DNA of 64,000 bases from Arthrobacter cavernae. Its GTDB lineage: Bacteria > Actinomycetota > Actinomycetes > Actinomycetales > Micrococcaceae. Positions 60,266-64,000 of this stretch are shown here, piece after piece (position 1 is the stretch's first letter; each line of letters begins with the position of its first letter). A program made the position numbers and the translations under genes. The notes under the pieces were generated by a model that saw nothing but the letters and a program-made list of their open reading frames with translations, did no database searches and was not told the DNA's origin. The DNA lies in assembly GCF_017368795.1 (NCBI RefSeq), contig NZ_JAFNLL010000026.1:1-64000 (forward strand), read 5' to 3'.

Positions 60266-62491
60266 CTACGGTGCCGGTGCCTTGGGTGCCGGTGCCTTGG
60301 GTGCCGGTGCCTTGGGTGCCGGTGCCTGGACCATGGATGCCGGTGGCGCGGGGAAGGGATCCGCCCGGTACAGCGGGGCCACGGCCACCATGTAGTTGGC
60401 CCACTGGGGGCCAGCGAGCATGTACCCGTCAAGGTTCTTGTAGTACGTGCCGTTGATGACGAGGTCCCGGCCGAGCCGCCCTTGGCCTTCCACGGTGTCG
60501 CCGAAGAAGGAGGCGGTGGCGATGCCCGTGGTGTAGCCGACCACCCAGGTGGAGCCGTTGGTGTTGTTGGTGCCGGTCTTGGCCGCGACGGGCACCACGT
60601 TGTGGACCTTCGGTTGGATCCAGTAACCGGAGCCGACTTTCATCATGTCCTGCAGCACGGAGTTAACGCCCCGGGCGACCTCGGGTTTGACGGCGGCCCG
60701 GCACTCGCTGGTCTGGGCCGGGTACTTCTGTCCGGAGGAGTCCGTCACGGCCGCAATGGCGATCGGAGCGCAGTACCTGCCATCGTTCGCGAAGGTGGCA
60801 AAGGCATTGGCCAGGACGAGCGGTGCCACACCGATGGCGCCCAGCAGGTTGCCCAGCTGGTGCATGTTGATCTGGGCGTTGTCCAGGCCGCTGTGGAGGC
60901 CCACGGTGTCCACCATTTTCTGGATGCCGCAGAAGTCCAGCTGTGCGGCGGACGCGAAGGTTGCTGTGTTGATGGAGTTGTAGAGGCCGTAGTTGACGGG
61001 CATTGGGCGGTAGTAGCCGAGGTCGTTGTTCTGCAGGTCCAAATCGGCGCCCAGCCCCGCGTTCATCTGCGCCGTGCTGTAGCCACCAAGTACCCTCCCG
61101 CAGCTGGATCTCCACGGAAATCCGACCGGGTACACGCGGCGGGAGGCATCCACCACGCCGGTGATGGACTTGCCCTCGTTAAGCCATTGCGCGAAGGTGA
61201 AGGGCTTCATGGTGGACCCGGGCTGGAAGCCGCCGGCGCCGTTGAGGTCGTTGCCGTTGGCATCCTTGGCATCCACGTTGAAGTTCAGCTGGGTGTCGAA
61301 CTTCCCCGGTTCGGGCAGGTACACAGTGTTCTGCGCCATGGCGAGGATCCTGCCCGTGCCCGGTTCCACCGAGACCATGGCCGAGCCCCATTTGTCAGGA
61401 TTCGCGCCAGCCGTCGCGTCCACCTGCGCCTGGGCCACCGGCTGCAGCCGGCTGTCCAGCGTGGTGGTGATGGTCAGGCCGCCGCGGTAGAGGAAATTCC
61501 TCCGCTCCGTGAGGGAGACCCCGTACACGGGGTTGTTCAAGATCAGGTGGGAGACGTAGTCGCAGAAGTACACCGCCATCACGGCGTTAGCGCAACCCTG
61601 CCTCGCGGGCGTGATCTTGAGGTCGACGCCCGTGGCGATGGCGGCGTCGTACTCTGCTTGTTGGATCATGTCCTGCTCAAGCATGTCGGCCAGCACGCGG
61701 TTGCGGCGGCTGAGCGAGAGTTCGGGATTGACGGTGGGGTTGTAGAGGCTGGGGCTGTTCACCAGGCCCGCGAGCAGGGCCGACTGCGGCAGGGTGAGGT
61801 CCTTGGCGGAGGTGCTGAAGAAATACCGGGCCGCGGCCTCAATCCCATAGGCGTCCCGGTGAAAGAACACAATGTTGAGGTATCCCTCAAGGATCTGGTC
61901 CTTGGTGTATCTCTTTTCGAGTTCGAGGGCGAGCTTGATTTCGCGGACTTTGTCGCCGACGGATTTCTGCCCGCTGAGCACCACCAGATCGCCCCGGTCA
62001 GCTGAAATCCGTGATTCGTTGAGAACATTGGTGACATACTGCTGCGTCAGCGTGGAAGCGCCCTGTCTGCCGTTCTTGGTCAGGTTGTAGCTCAGCGCGC
62101 GGACAATTCCCTGGGTGTCCACGCCGTTGTGCTCGTAAAAGCGGCGGTCCTCGACGGCGACAATCGCCTGCCTGATGTAGGGCGAGATTTGATCAAGGGA
62201 AACTTTAACGCGGTTCTCCGCGTAGAAACTGGCAATCAGCTGGCCGTCCGAGGCAAGGACCTTTGTTGACTGCGCCGGCGCATTGACCTCGAGTTCAGCG
62301 GGAAGGGTATCAAAAAAGGACACGGAACTTCCCACAGTGGCTTGCGTAAAAGCGACAGCAGGAAGGAGGAGGCTGGCGGCCAGAACACCGCACAGAGCAC
62401 TCACCATGAAAAAGCCGAACACCCCGCCAAGGGTTGCGGCAAGACCAAGCTTCGGTCGGTTCTTTCGCACCATCTTTTTCCCCGCCATCAC
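60266..62491 (-). CDS. Class A penicillin-binding protein (bifunctional transglycosylase/transpeptidase)
   Basis: 741 residues with a short basic cytoplasmic N-terminus and one membrane helix (GFFMVSALCGVLAASLLLPAVAF, ~26-48). The glycosyltransferase domain has AIVAVEDRRFYEHNGVDTQGIVRAL and TLTQQYVTNVL, then LEGYLNIVFFHRDAYGIEAAARYFF. The transpeptidase has FQPGSTMKPFTF (Ser-x-x-Lys), YNSINTATF (SxN) and VAAKTGTNNT (KTGT). All catalytic residues are intact. It ends in KAPAP repeats. It builds cell-wall peptidoglycan. Confidence 0.95.
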   Translation of the reverse strand: MMAGKKMVRKNRPKLGLAATLGGVFGFFMVSALCGVLAASLLLPAVAFTQATVGSSVSFFDTLPAELEVNAPAQSTKVLASDGQLIASFYAENRVKVSLDQISPYIRQAIVAVEDRRFYEHNGVDTQGIVRALSYNLTKNGRQGASTLTQQYVTNVLNESRISADRGDLVVLSGQKSVGDKVREIKLALELEKRYTKDQILEGYLNIVFFHRDAYGIEAAARYFFSTSAKDLTLPQSALLAGLVNSPSLYNPTVNPELSLSRRNRVLADMLEQDMIQQAEYDAAIATGVDLKITPARQGCANAVMAVYFCDYVSHLILNNPVYGVSLTERRNFLYRGGLTITTTLDSRLQPVAQAQVDATAGANPDKWGSAMVSVEPGTGRILAMAQNTVYLPEPGKFDTQLNFNVDAKDANGNDLNGAGGFQPGSTMKPFTFAQWLNEGKSITGVVDASRRVYPVGFPWRSSCGRVLGGYSTAQMNAGLGADLDLQNNDLGYYRPMPVNYGLYNSINTATFASAAQLDFCGIQKMVDTVGLHSGLDNAQINMHQLGNLLGAIGVAPLVLANAFATFANDGRYCAPIAIAAVTDSSGQKYPAQTSECRAAVKPEVARGVNSVLQDMMKVGSGYWIQPKVHNVVPVAAKTGTNNTNGSTWVVGYTTGIATASFFGDTVEGQGRLGRDLVINGTYYKNLDGYMLAGPQWANYMVAVAPLYRADPFPAPPASMVQAPAPKAPAPKAPAPKAPAP
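60270..60329 (-). repeat. 15-bp tandem repeat in the PBP C-terminus
   Basis: GGTGCCGGTGCCTTG repeats exactly three times (60270-60314) with a fourth altered copy, encoding KAPAP repeats at the protein end. Copy number probably varies between strains. Confidence 0.85.
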
Positions 62492-62589
62492 GAGTCCGAC
62501 GATGCTTTAGGATACGCCGGAATTCCGCTTTGTATATAGCGTCTTGACGGGCAGTAGCGGACCGGCCCGGCCCGGTGCACACTTAGCGT

Positions 62590-63321
62590 GTGAAGCCGTT
62601 TCTCCTGCTTGCATCCCGTGCCCAGGATGCCGCCGCCGAGGAAGAATATCGGGCATATCTGCGCTTTGGCGGACTGGCTCCGGAGGAGCTGCAGCGCATC
62701 CGTATGGAGGCCGCTCCCTTGCCGGAGCTCGATCTTCAGGACTATTCCGGCGTGATCGTGGGCGGCAGCCCTTTCACCTCGAGCGACCCGCCGGAGCACA
62801 AGAGTGAGACTCAGAAGCGCGTGGAATCCGATCTGGCCCGGCTGTTGGACCGGATCGTGGCTGCGGACTTCCCGTTTCTGGGCGCCTGCTACGGCGTCGG
62901 AACCCTCGGCCTGCACCAGGGGGCCCTGATCGACAGGACGTATGGGGAAGGGCTCGGCGGGGTGACCATCAAGCTGACCGCCGAGGGGGTCCGTGACCCG
63001 CTCCTGGCGGGCCTCTCCGAACGGTTCACCGCCTTCACCGGCCACAAGGAGGCCTGCACCGTCCTGCCGGGCCATGCGGTGCTGCTCGCGAGTTCCGCCG
63101 CCTGCCCGGTGCATATGTTCCGCATCAAGGAGAACCTCTACGCCACCCAGTTCCACCCGGAGGTCGACGCCGATGGGCTCGTCACCCGGATCGACACCTA
63201 CCGCCACGCCGGCTACTTCCCGCCCGAGCGCGCGGAACAGCTCATGGCGGACGCCCGGAAGTTCACCGCCACCGAGCCGATGAAGATCCTCAGGAACTTC
63301 ACCGCACGGTACGCCCGCTGA
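62590..63321 (+). CDS. Type 1 glutamine amidotransferase
   Basis: 243 residues from GTG 62590. Class I amidotransferase: YSGVIVGGSPFTSSDP, nucleophile Cys in FLGACYGVGTLGLHQGA, and His-Glu in YATQFHPEVDADGLV. This resembles the GuaA-like stand-alone amidotransferases. The partner synthase is unknown. It precedes a DHFR-like gene by 24 bp on the same strand and starts divergently from the penicillin-binding protein gene. Confidence 0.9.
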   Translation: MKPFLLLASRAQDAAAEEEYRAYLRFGGLAPEELQRIRMEAAPLPELDLQDYSGVIVGGSPFTSSDPPEHKSETQKRVESDLARLLDRIVAADFPFLGACYGVGTLGLHQGALIDRTYGEGLGGVTIKLTAEGVRDPLLAGLSERFTAFTGHKEACTVLPGHAVLLASSAACPVHMFRIKENLYATQFHPEVDADGLVTRIDTYRHAGYFPPERAEQLMADARKFTATEPMKILRNFTARYAR

Positions 63322-63345
63322 GGGGCGCACGCAGAAAGGCACGCC

Positions 63346-63903
63346 ATGGCAAAGCTCATCTACACGGGAATCACGTCCCTGGACGGCTACATTGCCGACG
63401 CGGACGGCAACTTCGACTGGAGCATGCCGGACGAGGAAGTGCACGCCTTCGTCAACGAACTGGAGCGGACCGTGGGCACCTACCTCTTCGGGCGCCGGAT
63501 GTACGAGGTGATGCTCGCCTGGGAGACCCTCGAGTTGGACGGCGAGCCGCCCGCCATGCGGGACTTCGCCGGCTTGTGGAGGTCGGCGGACAAGATCGTG
63601 TACTCCACCACCCTGGACACGGCCCCCAGCGCCAGGACCAGGATCGAGCGCAACTTCGACGCCGGCGCCGTCCGGCAGCTGAAAACGACGGCGGCCCGCG
63701 ACCTCGCCATCGCCGGCCCGGCGCTCGCCGCCCATGCCATCCGGGCGGGCCTGGTGGACGAATACCACCAGTTCCTCACCCCCGTTGTGGTGGGCGGCGG
63801 CAAACGCTTCCTTCCCGACGGCGTCCGCCTAGGGCTCGAGCTGCTGGACGAACGCCGCTTCCGCAGCGGCGTGGTCTACCTCCGCTACGGCGCGCGCGGC
63901 TGA
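63346..63903 (+). CDS. Dihydrofolate reductase family protein (RibD C-terminal type)
   Basis: 185 residues: MAKLIYTGITSLDGYIADADGNFDWSMPDEEVHAFVNELERTVGTYLFGRRMYEVMLAWETL is the family N-terminus, then DKIVYSTTLDT and RDLAIAGPALAAHAIRAGLVDEYHQFLTPVVVGGGKRFLPDGVRLGLELLDERRFRSGVVYLRY. Homologues are common stand-alone reductases of unknown substrate. AGAAAGG precedes the ATG. Confidence 0.93.
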   Translation: MAKLIYTGITSLDGYIADADGNFDWSMPDEEVHAFVNELERTVGTYLFGRRMYEVMLAWETLELDGEPPAMRDFAGLWRSADKIVYSTTLDTAPSARTRIERNFDAGAVRQLKTTAARDLAIAGPALAAHAIRAGLVDEYHQFLTPVVVGGGKRFLPDGVRLGLELLDERRFRSGVVYLRYGARG

Positions 63904-63907
63904 CTGC

Positions 63908-64000
63908 CTACTTCATGGTCGCGGTGTCGATCACGAAGCGGTACCGCACATCGGATGCGAGGACGCGCTCGTAGGCCTCGTTGATCCTGTCCGCCGGGAT
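63908..64000 (-). CDS. Zinc-dependent alcohol dehydrogenase, C-terminal end (partial)
   Basis: The minus strand ends [30 protein letters not shown] and stop, the C-terminus of YahK/AdhC-type NADP alcohol dehydrogenases (RFVIDTATM). The rest lies beyond the window edge. Convergent with the DHFR-like gene. Confidence 0.8.
   Translation of the reverse strand: MPADRINEAYERVLASDVRYRFVIDTATMK

Noticed and set aside
60270..60329. CRISPR-like array
   Set aside because: The units are contiguous 15-mers without spacers and lie inside the PBP reading frame.

Overview
The window is high-GC actinobacterial DNA. The best match is the Arthrobacter/Pseudarthrobacter group (Micrococcaceae). The clearest evidence is a choline oxidase that lines up residue for residue with the Arthrobacter globiformis enzyme (His99, His466 and Asn510 at the same numbers). 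GTG and TTG starts, IclR/TetR/LysR-controlled catabolic operons and DUF1992, DUF2637 and GPP34 genes also fit. I see no rRNA, tRNA, CRISPR array or intact insertion sequence. All family calls come from reading motifs, not from database searches.

Left edge (1-3010): the C-terminal part of ribosomal protein S2 runs in frame into unrelated, lower-GC sequence. Behind it is a two-gene module, an OLD/AAA15-type ATPase and a small DUF4276-like protein, resembling two-gene anti-phage systems. A secreted beta-propeller gene is cut inside its signal peptide at the other side. This looks like an inserted or rearranged island.

3.9-17.6 kb: a dicarboxylate transporter/CoA-transferase/crotonase operon with a divergent IclR regulator; a DUF2637 membrane protein; an NADP-binding protein; DUF1992; amtB; a heterodimeric ABC exporter; and an SRPBCC protein.

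17.6-28.1 kb: a choline-to-betaine operon (TetR regulator, betaine aldehyde dehydrogenase, choline oxidase, APC permease) with a doubled palindromic operator. A broken LysR gene separates it from an agmatine operon (NCS1 permease, TetR, aguB, aguA), which ends at a strong terminator.

28.1-31.7 kb: a truncated SDR gene and two toxin-antitoxin modules that converge on a long nested inverted repeat (Phd/RelE-like on +, HTH/AbiEii-like nucleotidyltransferase on -), followed by a SUMF1-type protein.

31.7-44.6 kb: Nudix, GPP34, an MFS transporter, a CapA-like protein, an XRE regulator with a divergent operon (DHA2 efflux, cupin, aldo/keto reductase with an in-frame stop, flavodoxin-like lipoprotein, carboxymuconolactone decarboxylase), an IS110 remnant, a three-domain fusion protein (phosphoribosyltransferase, dienelactone hydrolase, PfpI), a NYN-LOTUS protein and a TfoX-like protein.

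44.6-49.6 kb: an LysR-controlled operon with three consecutive RraA-type aldolase genes, an aminotransferase and an alpha/beta hydrolase, possibly for a branched 2-oxoglutarate-type amino acid.

49.6-64 kb: hydrolases, an ArsR/old-yellow-enzyme/arginase-like group, an ArsR/SRPBCC pair, an LLM flavin oxidoreductase, a small lipoprotein, a MocR regulator divergent from a DMT exporter and PaiB, a class A penicillin-binding protein, a glutamine amidotransferase, a DHFR-like protein and the end of an alcohol dehydrogenase.

A family of near-identical GC-rich palindromes (GACGACGGCGGGA facing TCCCGCCGTCGTC) recurs between genes from 32 kb to 56 kb, mostly as terminators.
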